Assembly (NCBI GenBank): GCA_022606135.1
Contig: JABYQN010000002.1
Location: forward strand, 558,001 to 622,000
DNA length: 64,000 nucleotides
Direction: 5' to 3'
From: Fomes fomentarius
Taxonomy: Eukaryota > Basidiomycota > Agaricomycetes > Polyporales > Polyporaceae
The notes below the pieces were generated by a model. The model did no database searches. It worked only from the letters and a program-made list of their open reading frames with translations, and was not told the DNA's origin. Positions 33,630-44,545 of this stretch are shown here, piece by piece (position 1 is the first letter of the stretch; each line of letters opens with the position of its first letter). The position numbers were made by a program, and so were the translations under genes.

Positions 33630-34816
33630 ATGTCTACTAAGACTCAGACGACCTTCTACGCCGACGCCGTCCTCTTTGACATGGTGCGCATCGTCATCCT
33701 TCTCCTCTCCCTCTCTGCTTCTAACTTGGTTCTCTTCCCAGGACGGCACGCTCACAGACTCCATTGCCGCCGTCGAGGCTGCATGGGGCAAGGTCGCTGG
33801 AGACATCGGGCAGGACCCGGTCCACGTCATCTCCGCCACTCACGGCAAGCGCGCCGTGGACAACCTCGCACAGTTCAAACCACACATTCAGGAGCACGAG
33901 ATGGACGTGGAGGTGCAGGCATTCGAGGAGTCCATCCTCTTCTTTGCAGACGCGTTCACGAAGCACGGTCCGGGATCGCTCAACAACACCCCGTCGAGCG
34001 CAGGGAGTCGGATGTCCCCGGACGAGGGCACTCCTGCGCTCACTCCCCCCACTGCCGATTCCGCCTCGAGTTCGAGTCCGAGCACCCGCTCGTCCATTTC
34101 CGAGGACCCGCAGGGCGAGGCGTCCCCTCGCCGCCCTTCGTTCGTGACCCGCCTCAGCACCCGCCTTGCGTTGCTGAACGACATGGAGAACGGCACGCTT
34201 CCAACCCTTTCCGCCCGAGAGGAGGACTCTGCCGACGGAGACTGGCGGTCTGCCCTCGCGATGAAGCACCTCTTCGAGGCATGGCAGATCGAGGCCTGCG
34301 CCGTCGACCGCTCCGTCCGCATCCTGCCTGGAGTCAAGAAACTGATGGACTCTATCCCCGCCGGCCGGTATGCCGTCGCCACCTCCGGTGCGAAGACCTA
34401 TGGTGCGTATCTTCATCTCTCACACCTTCGGCCTTCCTAGATTCTTACTTATCCGTGTCTATATGTCCTCTTCTATCCTTCAAGCCTACGGCTGCATGAC
34501 GCGCGTCGGGATCACCCCTCCTCCCGTGACGATCACTGCCGACGATAAGCGTCTCAAGGCGGGCAAGCCCGCTCCGGACCCGTTCCTGCTTGCGGCGAAG
34601 GAGCTCGGGTTCGACGCCCGTCGCTGTGTCGTCTTCGAAGACTCGCCGTCGGGCATCAAGGCGGGCGTCGCATCGGGCGCGACTGTTATTGCGGTGTGCA
34701 CGAGCCACGAGCGTGCGAAGATCGAGGGATGTGGGGCGCATTTCATTGTTGATACGATGGAGAGCGTTGAGATTCGTACGGAGGATGGGAAGTTGAAGTT
34801 TATCGTGGAGCACTAG
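33630..34816 (+). CDS. HAD-superfamily phosphatase (GPP/DOG-like)
   Basis: Three exons, 33630-33683, 33742-34402 and 34485-34816, give 348 residues. All four HAD motifs are present: motif I FDMDGTLTDS, split by intron 1 between FDM and DGT; motif II VATSGAKT; motif III KAGKPAPDPF; and motif IV VVFEDSPSGI. This combination matches fungal glycerol-1-phosphatase / 2-deoxyglucose-6-phosphatase relatives, which dephosphorylate small sugar or polyol phosphates in the cytosol. It is about 100 residues longer than usual because the cap region (about residues 120-220) carries a Ser/Pro-rich, probably disordered insertion. No signal peptide. Convergent with the lactonase gene downstream. The exact substrate cannot be read from the sequence. 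Confidence 0.9.
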
Positions 34817-35263
34817 AGCATGCTCGTGCAGTACATAGAGGCATAGACGGCCCTATATTATCTAGCCCCGGAGGCACACCTATTTTATCAGATTGACCGA
34901 CCTTGTAGCTGTATGCGTACTCCGAAGTGCGTCGAAAGACTCAGTGGTTTGGTGATAGCGAACAGAGGGAAGCGAGGGCACCTCCTACACCAAAACCACC
35001 TTGCGAAGAGGAGAGACTCCGTGGGCTGGCGCAAGGTAGCACGCAGTATACAGAGACCCCTCTGCGAATACCTTGAGGTCGACGACCTATCTGGGATTGG
35101 AATGGGACCGTGCAAATTTCATTCATGATATTCTCTGCAAAATTGACGGCTTAATAATTACCGATACTCACAATAGACCTTGAGTCAACCGTGATAATGA
35201 ATCCGACGACTGACCCTCCCCGCGGCATGTCTACCCTTCGACTTAAAGATTGAGCCCCCTCCC
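34817..35263. other. intergenic between convergent genes
   Basis: Shared 3' flank of the HAD phosphatase and lactonase-type genes. Nothing recognisable. Confidence 0.5.
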
Positions 35264-36450
35264 TCATAGCCAGAGGAACGCAGTCGGGGCTTCGAGCTCA
35301 ACGCTCGCAACCTCCTTCAGCCCCTTCCCGCCATCTACGCGTTCAAACACCTTCACACCTCCACCCTTCACGCCGCCCGCGATGAGCCACCTATCGTCGG
35401 GGCCGCCAAACACCATCCCGCGCAGGTGGTTCAGCCCGGTGCGCACCTCCGTCACGTACCCGATCTTCTCATCCGGGCCGACAGGGGAGTAGATGACGAT
35501 GGTGTCGCCCTCGGGGTGCGGGTCGTTGCGGTTCGACGCGTATATATACGGTGTTGGGTACAGCGCGTTGGGCGCGGGGATGAGGATCTCCGCCCCGAGC
35601 ATGTCTTTCGCGAACTCCGGCGCGGGAGGATTGGAGAGTGTCGGTACAGAGTCGAGCAGCGTAGGCTCCGCCGGGAGGGGCGGGAGACGGTGTGCGGAGA
35701 CTTCGCTCGAGAGCTCCTGCAGGGTGTATAGCACGTCCTCTACCGCATGATGTTCGGTATCTCAGATAATGGCTGGCAGGGCGGGAAGATCATGACTGAC
35801 CGTAGAATGCGACGTGACGGGGGCCCGAGCCGGGCTTGTACGTGACGACGCCCTTCTCTTCCCATTTGCCGTCGGCCCCGCGGACCAAGCGGCGAGTCTT
35901 ATCAGCACCAAGGTCGGGAACAAGGACCTCCTTGTAGGTGGGATGTGGGATGACTTGGTGAGGGTGCGATCCCTCTTGACGGTCCGTGTTTGGCCCCGTC
36001 CCGGAGAAGTTGATCAGGGCGCTCTCAGCCACCTTTATGTGTGGCGGCTCCGAAGATAAGGGCACGGCGGTGAAGATCCCGGAAGAATACTAACGACCGG
36101 TCATCGTCAAGAAGCGCTCCAGACGCGATTGTGTGGATGAAATGACGTACATTCCCGAGCAGTAGCTGGTCTTCGACCGCTACCAGTGCACATGGATCTC
36201 TGCCTCCGCTTGGACCTTCACCGACGAGAGTCGCGCCTCCCTCGTCATCAAGTCTGAGAACGATAATCTTGCCTTCATACTGCTCGAGAGCTGTGAACAC
36301 GATGGTCTTGTCTGTCGGATGGGGCGTGATCCATGACGGATGATGTCCAACGGAAAGAGTTGACGAGACCGTCAGCTTACGTGCCTTGGGATCGAAGGCG
36401 AGCGTGGAGACCTCGTTGGTGTACGACCCCACGAGGATCCGATACACCAT
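35264..36450 (-). CDS. lactonase family beta-propeller protein (3-carboxymuconate cyclase-like)
   Basis: Three exons on the minus strand, 36450-36151, 36089-35801 and 35739-35264, add up to exactly 354 codons plus stop. Blade-like repeats are visible: MVYRILVGSYTNEVSTLAFD, HHPSWITPHPTDKTIVF, HPHQVIPHPTYKEVLVPDLG, GSGPRHVAFY, YIYASNRNDPHPEGDTIVI, LRGMVFGGPDDRWLIAGG. This is the seven-bladed lactonase fold shared by 6-phosphogluconolactonase and fungal carboxymuconate-cyclase-like proteins. Roles in the family include lactone opening in aromatic or sugar-acid breakdown. No signal peptide, so cytosolic. Substrate unassigned. Confidence 0.9.
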
Positions 36451-38271
36451 CCTGGCAGCGAGTTGGCTGATATGTCGTGCAGCTGAGACGTGAGTGCTGC
36501 TGGTAGTGCAGCTTATCGGAAGTTTGTGGCGGTGGCGGACTGGGAGGTTGTCTTATAAGTCGGTTGACCGGCGCGGAGACCGAGAATAGTCCGCCACTGA
36601 TATCGATGTGGACAGTGGGGCGGCGGGCAGAGAATCGTGCAAGGTGACGTATTTCCATCTGAGCTGTCCGGCGCAGAGTTCAGGAATCAAGCAGGGATAA
36701 CGGAGCTCGTCCAGCCGCGAACGCAGAACCACACCCACTTCCTAGTTGAGCTGGAACAACTGCGAAGCAGCAAACACGTTCCTTCGCCCTCCGGAGTTTC
36801 TCCATCCAGCCCATTTCGCTAAACCTCCGCTACTCTCCCGTCGCTGGGAAGCGCGACTGCTTGCGCAGAATGCAAGAATGCAGCAGACAGCCTCGCGCGA
36901 TACACCACAGTTTCACCGAATGGACGCGTACTAGCCGCGCTCTGTATGCTACCTTCAACTTCTAGCATGAGCCATATTGTGCGGAGGCCAACGGCATACG
37001 CCGACTTTTCTCCGCACCGGTGTGGTGGTTGCGACGCGGATAGGGGCGGAGGTCGAGCGGTTAAGCTTGGGATAGGAAAGCACATGCTACTAGACGACCT
37101 TGTTTTTGTTCGAGAACTCGAGGAAGCATGCCAATCTGTCTTAATGAACGTGCCTTTTCTTCCAAGATGTCTCCAGAAGCTCATGAAGGTGATGACAGAT
37201 AACCGCGATGAGTCTCACACGTACAACAGGAAATACAACTCACCGGAGAGTACCTGGTTGATTGCCACGAGACCCGCATACTCACGTCCGTGCAAATGCA
37301 GCCTGAAAGGTATAGACAAGACGGGAAGGTGACACTTGAGCGAGGTAATTCACTGAGGTTTGTTCTCTCGAAGGATACTGGCATTGGTATCACGAGAAGC
37401 GCACTCACTAAGGTCCAGATTCGAAGCTTTCAAACCCCACAGACTGACATCAGCTCAAGTTGACACTTCCAATAGCTGACAGGAGGTTTTGGGGCCATAG
37501 CAGAGCACAAACCAGCGAGATATCGTCAACAGCCTGTATGCAGGAGCAAGGCATGCATATTGAACAAAACGGGATCAGGCTCAGACTGCCGCCAGGCGCC
37601 GGTGGGTAGATGTCCTCGAGCGCAGGTCTTCCCAGATAAAATACGATAAGATAAGATAAGATGTACTCCGTCTCCGCACAGCTTATGTCATCCCCTAGGA
37701 CAGCCGCTGTCCGAGACTCCGAGATACAAGTCGAGTGTGACCCACAACACCACGACGTCTGTGTCCGAAGCTCGACGGATGTTGGTGTTGCATGGACCGG
37801 CGATATCAAAATGCACTACCGCATAGCCCATGGCGCATGTCCCTACCACTGCCCCCAGCCTTCCTTTCCGAACCCATCCGACGCCGCCAGGTAACTTCGA
37901 TTTATGAGGACATCTTCTGCTCCCTCAACCTAGAAAGGTAGGTCTCGACTACTGTCACTACTCTTGAGGCTTTGCCTTTTCCTTCTGTGGAAACTATCAT
38001 CTACTCACTATGATATGCGGATCGTCACTAGCTTCTCAATGATACGAGGTGATTAGATCTGCACCGTCGAACGGTTGTCATTCCTTCAACCTACATCGAC
38101 AGATATTGATGACTCCATGCATATCGACTGCTCGCCATCTCTGTTAATTTATCTTCTTCTAGTACCTGTGTTGCATTCGGTGGGTTATTAACGTCGGTGG
38201 GTCGCTTCCCTGGAGGATGTACTGGTACCCTCTCCCGCCAGCCTCCGTCTCACGACCCGACAGTGTTCACC
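36451..38271. other. intergenic, no gene recognised
   Basis: Open frames up to 128 codons (36946-37332 plus, 36819-37184 minus, 37450-37809 minus) lack recognisable features. At 37633-37661 there is a cluster of GATA-type words (agataaa, then gataagataagataagatg). The last part is the promoter of the DUF6533 gene at 38272. Confidence 0.4.
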
Positions 38272-40032
38272 ATGGTTGTGCCTACGCAAGTTCAGAATGA
38301 ACTTTTTGATGTGTAAGCCATACACTGGTGCTCATTACGCTTGCGCTAAATGGAGGATGCGTTTAACAGGAAGATTCTAATGTATTTCGCGGTTGGATCT
38401 ACTGGTGTGTAACCCTGCAACCTACTGCTCGTCAAGCTTCGCTGAATTGACCCATTCTTGCCAGCATTACTACTCTACGACTTTGCCTTAACCTTTTGCA
38501 TCGAAATCCAACGAATATGGAGAAGACGATTCTCGGGCGCGACGATAGTCTACTTATGCATTCGATATACCGTCATCCTTTCTCGCGTGTTCTTGATTCT
38601 AGAAATACAGTCATGGAGCGACGACGTGGGCACACGAGTGAGTTTCCCCCCTTGTTCGTCTCGTTACGCGCCGTCCGACTCATATCCCTACCTCCCAGAT
38701 CTGCAAGATGCTTGACCACACCTCCGACGTGTTAAGCGTGCTATCCACTTTAGCGTGTTCTCGTACGCCTCCTTACATTACGACGAATAGATGCACACTA
38801 ACAATCCACTATGGCGGTCTAGTTCTCGTCATCATGCGCATCTATGCAATTTGGGGACGGGGTTGGGGACCTGTCATCATCGTTGCGCCGTTGTCACTTG
38901 CGGAGCCCGCCCTGCGTATCGTGAGTCCCTCTCGCCATTTCATCATTATTTGAATTATTTGATCTCTCATGTATGCAAACTGATACAGATGCAAGCACTA
39001 TATGTGCGAATAACGCACGAAGAGGCCTTGAATATAAATATCTGCCAGGAAACTCCCACCTCTTGGGTGTTGGTGATGCAAACACCGTGAGTTTCGTCGT
39101 CCATCAACATTAGATGTTGTCGTGACAATTCCTCTATTGCAGATGTGAGCCACCTGTCATTTGCACAGGATTGAATTTTTCATCGTTACATTCATACCGG
39201 ATCTCGTAGTGCAGCTCGTTGCGACCGGAACAACCATCTTCTCGAACTGTATCCTCGTGCTCCTGACATGGTACAAGACGTTTCATATCAGAAAAGACCT
39301 ACTCAAATCGGCACCCGACCGTCCGCCCATCGCGTGCTTCTTGTTCCGCGACGGTGAGTCTCCACTGCTATGCCAAGGGAAGAAAGAACTGATCCTAACG
39401 CATGGTGCGGGGTGCGGTCACAGGTACGATATACTTCGTGTGCGTGTTCCCACTATCTACACCCCGCGACTCGGCGAAGTCGCGTCGAGGTCCATAAGCT
39501 GACCTCAGTATCAAATACATACAGACTCGCCATCTCCAACACAGCCATCCAGCTCGCATACACCCTCCACACCTCGGACTCCGCCGTCCAGGATCAGCGT
39601 CTGGCCGCGCTCGTCACCGGATTCTGGCTCTCCTTCTCCCCTCCGTACGTCGCGGCAGCCTTGTGTGCTCCCTCGCTTCTTACGAGCCCGCGCTAATGAA
39701 TGTCTAAAATCGCTCATTCCTGCTACTCTCCCGGGAACGACACCAGCTTCACCGTCATTCTTCTCTCGCGATTCATGCTAGGCCTCCGGGGGCTCTACTT
39801 CTCAGACGACAATTCTGCGCTCCCCAGCTCACGCCATGCATCTTCTTCGCCACCATCGCCGACCAGGACCAGGACCTCCCGCCTGTCGAGACTCATCGGG
39901 AACCTTGGCGCGACGGTCGACGTCTGCTCAGATGGTGAAGGGCGGCAAGAGGGAGGCACCCCAGAATATGAGGACGAAGTGCCGGAGTTCGTAGAACACC
40001 CTTTCATAGCGGGTATGAGGCTCCCCGGATAG
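38272..40032 (+). CDS. DUF6533 domain-containing 7TM protein
   Basis: ATG 38272 (MVVPTQVQNELFDV) begins a chain of about ten short exons. The DUF6533 signature ALLLYDFALTFCIEIQRIWR lies at 38463-38520. Further helices and loops: LVLVIMRIYAIWGRGW (about 38820), IFSNCILVLLTWYKTFHIRK (about 39235-39295), IACFLFRDG, LAISNTAIQLAYTLHT (about 39530), ILLSRFMLGLRGLYFSDD (about 39755-39810), then RLIGNLGATV and an acidic tail ending EHPFIAGMRLPG at the stop. Same architecture as the loci at 8.5, 22.3 and 31.3 kb but clearly diverged, so an older paralog. Ligand and role unknown. Confidence 0.8.
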
Positions 40033-40245
40033 GATAAAGTGGTACAGAACGTCAACGGATGCTCCATTCTGCGTGTAGACATACCTAGATACTATCATAG
40101 AGGCTATGGGTCTAACACTGATGCTCCTTCACCGCATGCGTGGCATAAGGACTCCGGATGGAGGTTGTCCATCGCTCCAAGTTCGGCCGCCTCCCATTGT
40201 GGAGACTAATTTTGACTGGGGGTCAATTGATTTGCCATGTGGTTG

Positions 40246-40321
40246 GGCCGACTAGCTCAGTTGGGGAGAGCGCGGCAGATTGCTATCGTCGAGGTCGTCG
40301 GTTCGACTCCGGCGTTGGCTC
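40246..40321 (+). tRNA. tRNA-like sequence 1 of 3, abnormal anticodon arm
   Basis: Acceptor halves ggccgac / gttggct pair (with G-U), the D-arm is gctc-agttgggga-gagc, and the T-arm gtcgg-ttcgact-ccggc pairs fully with one G-U. An A-box-like part (tagctcagttgg) and a B-box (ggttcgactcc) are present. Between D-stem and T-stem (after base 26) there are 24 nt instead of about 22, and they do not form a normal 5-bp/7-nt anticodon arm. A tttt run follows at 40346. Most likely a degenerate tRNA gene; identity not assignable. Confidence 0.45.
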
Positions 40322-40451
40322 AATGTCCTTGCGTTTGTGCGCAAATTTTCCTCCTTCTTTCCAGGAAGTGATTCTGCCGAAGGCATCTACATAAGGAAGA
40401 CCTTCATTGCTCCGTAGCGTTACTACCGAGCTCTGTTTGCATGTCGAATTG

Positions 40452-40523
40452 GGCCGGCTAGCTCAGTTGGGGAGAGTGAGGCGCCTTTAGCTTAGGTCGT
40501 CGGTTCGACTCCGGCGTCGGCCC
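40452..40523 (+). tRNA. tRNA-like sequence 2 of 3, abnormal anticodon arm
   Basis: Acceptor ggccggc / gtcggcc is the best paired of the three, with the same D-arm and T-arm as copy 1. The anticodon region is only 20 nt; aggc-gcctta-like pairing gives at best a 4-bp stem with a 7-nt loop lacking the invariant U33. T-runs follow at 40536 and 40557-40563. Confidence 0.45.
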
Positions 40524-40697
40524 AGTGCGTTTGGATTTTGTGTTCAACGTTCCTGCTTTTTTTCTAGCCTGCTAGGAGGTTGTATGTGGACGTGGGATAT
40601 AAGAAAGACCCGGTCACAACAGTGATTGATAGTTCACACTTGCTGCCTTCGAGGATTCCGTAGCTAGGTCTACTCAAGATGTTTGCATGCCAAATTG

Positions 40698-40766
40698 GGC
40701 CGACTAGCTCAGTTGGGGAGAGCGGGGCACAAGCCTATGTCGTCGGTTCAATTCCGACGTTGGTCC
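40698..40766 (+). tRNA. tRNA-like sequence 3 of 3, abnormal anticodon arm
   Basis: Acceptor ggccgac / gttggtc and T-arm gtcgg-ttcaatt-ccgac pair; the T-stem is fully Watson-Crick because of a base change relative to copies 1 and 2. The anticodon region is only 17 nt: a mini-hairpin gggc-acaa-gcct plus atgtc. No anticodon can be assigned. tttt follows at 40796. Confidence 0.45.
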
Positions 40767-41758
40767 AGTACATACTGATCGATCTTCAGTTTGTGTTTTG
40801 TTTTCTCTGGAGGGCCACCTACACCGTGACTCCGACAAGGCTGTACCAAGTTCACCGTGACTCTGTGGGTAAGTACTTACATGGGCTTTGCTCTCAATCA
40901 TGAGCTGATCGCCCTTGCTCCTAGTCGCTTGGGGATACTCAGCGGATTTTCACAAAATAAACCCGTCCCAGTGCGAGCTCTGTCGAGACCGACCACGTAT
41001 GTCCCTAGTATGTCTAGGCTGCATTCTATGGGCCCAGCCAGTAGTGAGCCAGAGAGTTGTAAGTCCTGTGACAACGTTCAGTGGAAGTTCATGGCCAATG
41101 CCTCATATAGATGAGCTGTGTCGCTTCCAAGTTCGAACGCTGCTGACGTGGATGGTGCCAGGCCTGGTACTTAGTAGAGTGGTACATAGTACATACAGTC
41201 CGGTAAGCCGGCTCGCACTATGATTTACGTTGAAGCTTGATTGGCAAAAGATTGCCTTTGCAGGCGGTATCTCTTCCCGCGGTTCCTCCTCTAGAAAGGC
41301 AGTTCCCGTGTACCAGACAGGCCAGAAGCCGCGGAGCGACTCAGGCGAAGGGGCCGATGCGTGCTTCTTTGCCGTTGGGAATCTGTCTCTCCTGGTTGGG
41401 CCACATGAACACCGGGTGAGTCGTCAATTACCTCCAACTGTCTCCTGAAGTCGCCATTCGCCGGACGCTTACTATGCGGCCCCCCTCGCGGGCCTGATTC
41501 TCCCAGCTTCGGCCAGCGCACACTTATGGCAAAGCTCGCCCAGGAAGCCGTGTGCCCATTACGCATTACGCATTCCGCAGGAACGCTTCCCACTTCGCTG
41601 CCTGTGCATGATTACGCGCGTGAGGCAGGCGGGGACTGGGCCACACTATTCCGCCCGCCGCTCCCACGTATACATACGTATCCTTGCGGGTTCTCATTTC
41701 CCGGCACTCGCTCCGCCTGCCTTCTTATCGACCCCCCTTCCCCTCCGCATCCCCGCCG
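40767..41758. other. intergenic, no gene seen
   Basis: No recognisable coding sequence. The last 150 nt form the promoter side of the P450 gene. Confidence 0.4.
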
Positions 41759-44545
41759 ATGCAGCGACAAGAGCTCGCACTCGCCGCAGGCGCACTGACG
41801 CTCCTCTATGCCGTCTATCGCTTCCTTACGAGACCATCGGTCGCCGACGTTCCTGGCCCAGAGCCGACGTCGTTTTGGCTAGGTGCGCATCACCACCACC
41901 TTCTTCTTCGCTTCCAGGAGGACGCTGACATCCACGCATCCCATTCGTCGTAGGCCACTTGCCCGAGCTGTTCCAGGAGCAGTCTGGGGAGACGGACTTC
42001 AAGTGGCAGGAGCAGTATGGGAGCGTGGTGCGCGTGAAGGCGCCGTTCGGGGCAAGTTGGAGTCGGACTGGATTGTGTTGGATGCGGTCTGACGTTGAGG
42101 ATATGGGTAGGAGGACATGCTGTGGATCTCGGACCCCAAGGCGCTGCAGTACATCTACCAGACCTCAGGCTACAACTTCCCGAAGCAGCCGGAACGCCGG
42201 ATTCTCTCGCGTCTGATCGGGGACACGGGATTAACGTGGGCAGAAGGTGCGTTTGCAATTTTCATAATTGACGTCTGCAGGACTGCGCCACGCCGCAGCG
42301 GAGATGCCTGCCAGTGTCGTCACTCTAAATGCAATCCGTTACGCGGCTCACGGCCCACTTTAGGTGATGTGCACAAGCGTCAGCGCAAGGTTATGCTTCC
42401 TGCCTTCGGCGCCCCGGAGTCCAAGGCTTTGCTCCCGGTCTTCAGGCACTACGCCGAACAGGTATGACAAGGCAGTAACAGATCAGCGTTTGACACATAT
42501 GGAATGGAATCGCTAACCATCGAGTAGGTCACATTGAAGTGGAAGGACCTTCTAACGGGCCATGGCGAGGGTTCAATCAAGTTGAACATCCACAACGACA
42601 TCGCCCCGGCGACCCTCGAGGCTATTGGAGAAGGTCAGTACGGGTATTCTTGACGACGCGTAAGTCGCGCCTGACCGATGCTTCCCCGCAAGCCGCCTTC
42701 GACTACAAGCTCGGCGTGCTCGATAACGAGACTAGCGAGCTCGGTAGGGCCTACAGCAATCTTGTGTACGTCCCGGCCCCCTTCTTCACTGCTACGTGTC
42801 TGCGTGCCGTTTCCTCACTTGTACCGCTAGACAATCGATCTTCTCCGCGCCGTCCAATGCCAAGATTTTCGTCCAGAACATCGCACACTACGTGCCGATG
42901 GCGCTGCAGCAGCTCCTCTACGACCACCTCCCCGGCAAGGGTCTCGACAAGGCGCGCTGGAACCGTGACGCCGCACACAAGGTCGCAAACGAGCTCTTGG
43001 AGACGAAGCAAGAGGCACTCTTGCTAGGCAAGGGTGCCCGAGACGTCATGAGTATTCTTGGTACGTAGGGTGGCTATGACTCATCTCTGAACGTATGCGC
43101 CCGCTCATCTCGCACAGTGAGGGAGAACGCAAACGAGACAGGAGCCTCGCGCTTGTCACATCAAGAGATTGTCTCACAGATGAGGTCAGTCTGAATGCAC
43201 TCGTTAAAAGCGCGCCACCTCCGATTGTTATCATCTAACCACCGTCATGGACAACCTCTCGTCCACAGGACAATCCTGCTCGCAGGACAGGAGACGACGT
43301 CAAACACGCTCAGCTGGGCGCTGCTCGAGCTTGCGAAGCAGCCGCACATCCAGTCCCGTCTCCGCAGAGAGGTGCACGCGATGGAGCGCACGATCCGCGC
43401 GCGAGGCGACACCGACTTCACCGTCGCGGACTTCGAAGCGATGCCGTACCTGCAGGCGGTCCTGAAGGAGATCCTGCGCTTCTACCCCGCCGTCCCGCAC
43501 ACGTACCGCCAGAGCCTGCACGACGACGTCCTGCCGCTCTCGAAACCGATCGTGACGCGCTCGGGCAAGACGATCCACGAGATCCCGATTAGGGCCGGGC
43601 TGAGGTTGATTCTGTCGGTGTGCGCGTACAACCGGTGAGTCTTGTCTTCGCGATTTCCGACATCCCCATGAGAGAAAAGACCACAAGTATATCATATGCT
43701 GATGACCGATCACGTCCGCTTCTCGCGGCGACCTCGGCGAACTCAGCGAAAAAGACGTATTTGGCGAAGACGCACAGACGTTCAACCCCGACCGGTGGCT
43801 CGACCCTTCGCTCAAGGGCAAGCGCAGTTCCTCCGTCGGTGTCTATGCCAACCTGTACGTCATCCATCCGCTCTCTTTCCCCCCTGCTTCTCCATGACAT
43901 CGCGGCTGATTTTTTTCCGATTGTCGTGCGATCTTCTCTGAACGACTAACCATACGGTGGCTCCTCCATCTCCATGCCGGTCATCAAACGCGCGCTGTAT
44001 CATTATTGCGTCCTCACTTCCGTCGCCGCCATTCTGCGCGCAGAGTGACGTTTGCGGGAGGCGTGCGTGCGTGCATAGGATGGCGCTTCGCGTACGTACC
44101 CCTTCCTTCTTTTTTCATATTCTTACTTCTCCTTCTCCTTCTCGGGCTTCCACCCTCGCTCCTCCGCGGCCCTGTCGCCATCGGTAGTATATTCCCCCAC
44201 TCCGAGGGCCTGCATCCGAGTCACACGCCCCATCCCCCTGTCACCCACCTTTTGTCACCCCTTAACTCATGACCACAACCCTCTCCCCCCTCCTCCCCCT
44301 CGCTCCACCTGACCATATCTCCGGTGAGAAGGAGAACGCCGCCGCTGACGCAATTCCTCAACAGGATCTACGAGCTACAAGCCTTCCTCACCGAGCTCGT
44401 CTCCAACTTCGTCTTCGAGCTCTCCGACGACGTCCCCCGCATCCGCAAGACGAGCGCGATCGTCATGGTCCCCACGCTCGACGGCGAGCTCGAGAAGGGC
44501 GTCCAGCTCCCCCTCCGCGTCTCCCTCGCCCCGCGCGACGAGTAA
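41759..44545 (+). CDS. cytochrome P450 monooxygenase
   Basis: About twelve exons. The N-terminal membrane anchor LALAAGALTLLYAVYRFL is followed by the proline-rich hinge DVPGPEPTSFW. The I-helix AGQETTSN is at about 43288, the K-helix ExxR (KEILRFYP) at about 43467, the PERF-type NPDRW at about 43782, and the heme-binding FAGGVRACIGWRFA at about 44046-44090, with the cysteine ligand present. The last exon IYELQAFLTELVSNFVFEL ends at stop 44543-44545. All junctions checked keep frame. One intron (42052-42110) has the donor gcaagt, a GC..AG intron. Such E-class fungal P450s sit in the endoplasmic reticulum and oxidise hydrophobic compounds with a reductase partner; substrate and CYP family are not assigned. 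No biosynthetic cluster is evident around it. Confidence 0.92.

Larger units (their letters stand above)
40230..40766 (+). repeat. three tandem units carrying the tRNA-like sequences
   Basis: Each tRNA-like core is preceded by similar flank (copies 2 and 3: tttgcatg..aattgggcc; copy 1: tttgccatg..ttgggcc). The spacers also resemble one another (ccttc..tccgtagc before copies 2 and 3, aag-aagacc). Units are about 205 and 245 nt apart, so this is a tandem duplication including spacer. Confidence 0.6.

Noticed and set aside
40246..40766. Reading the three tRNA-like units as functional decoding tRNAs with introns
   Set aside because: The anticodon regions are near or below normal length, so an intron cannot explain them, and no proper anticodon stem-loop forms.
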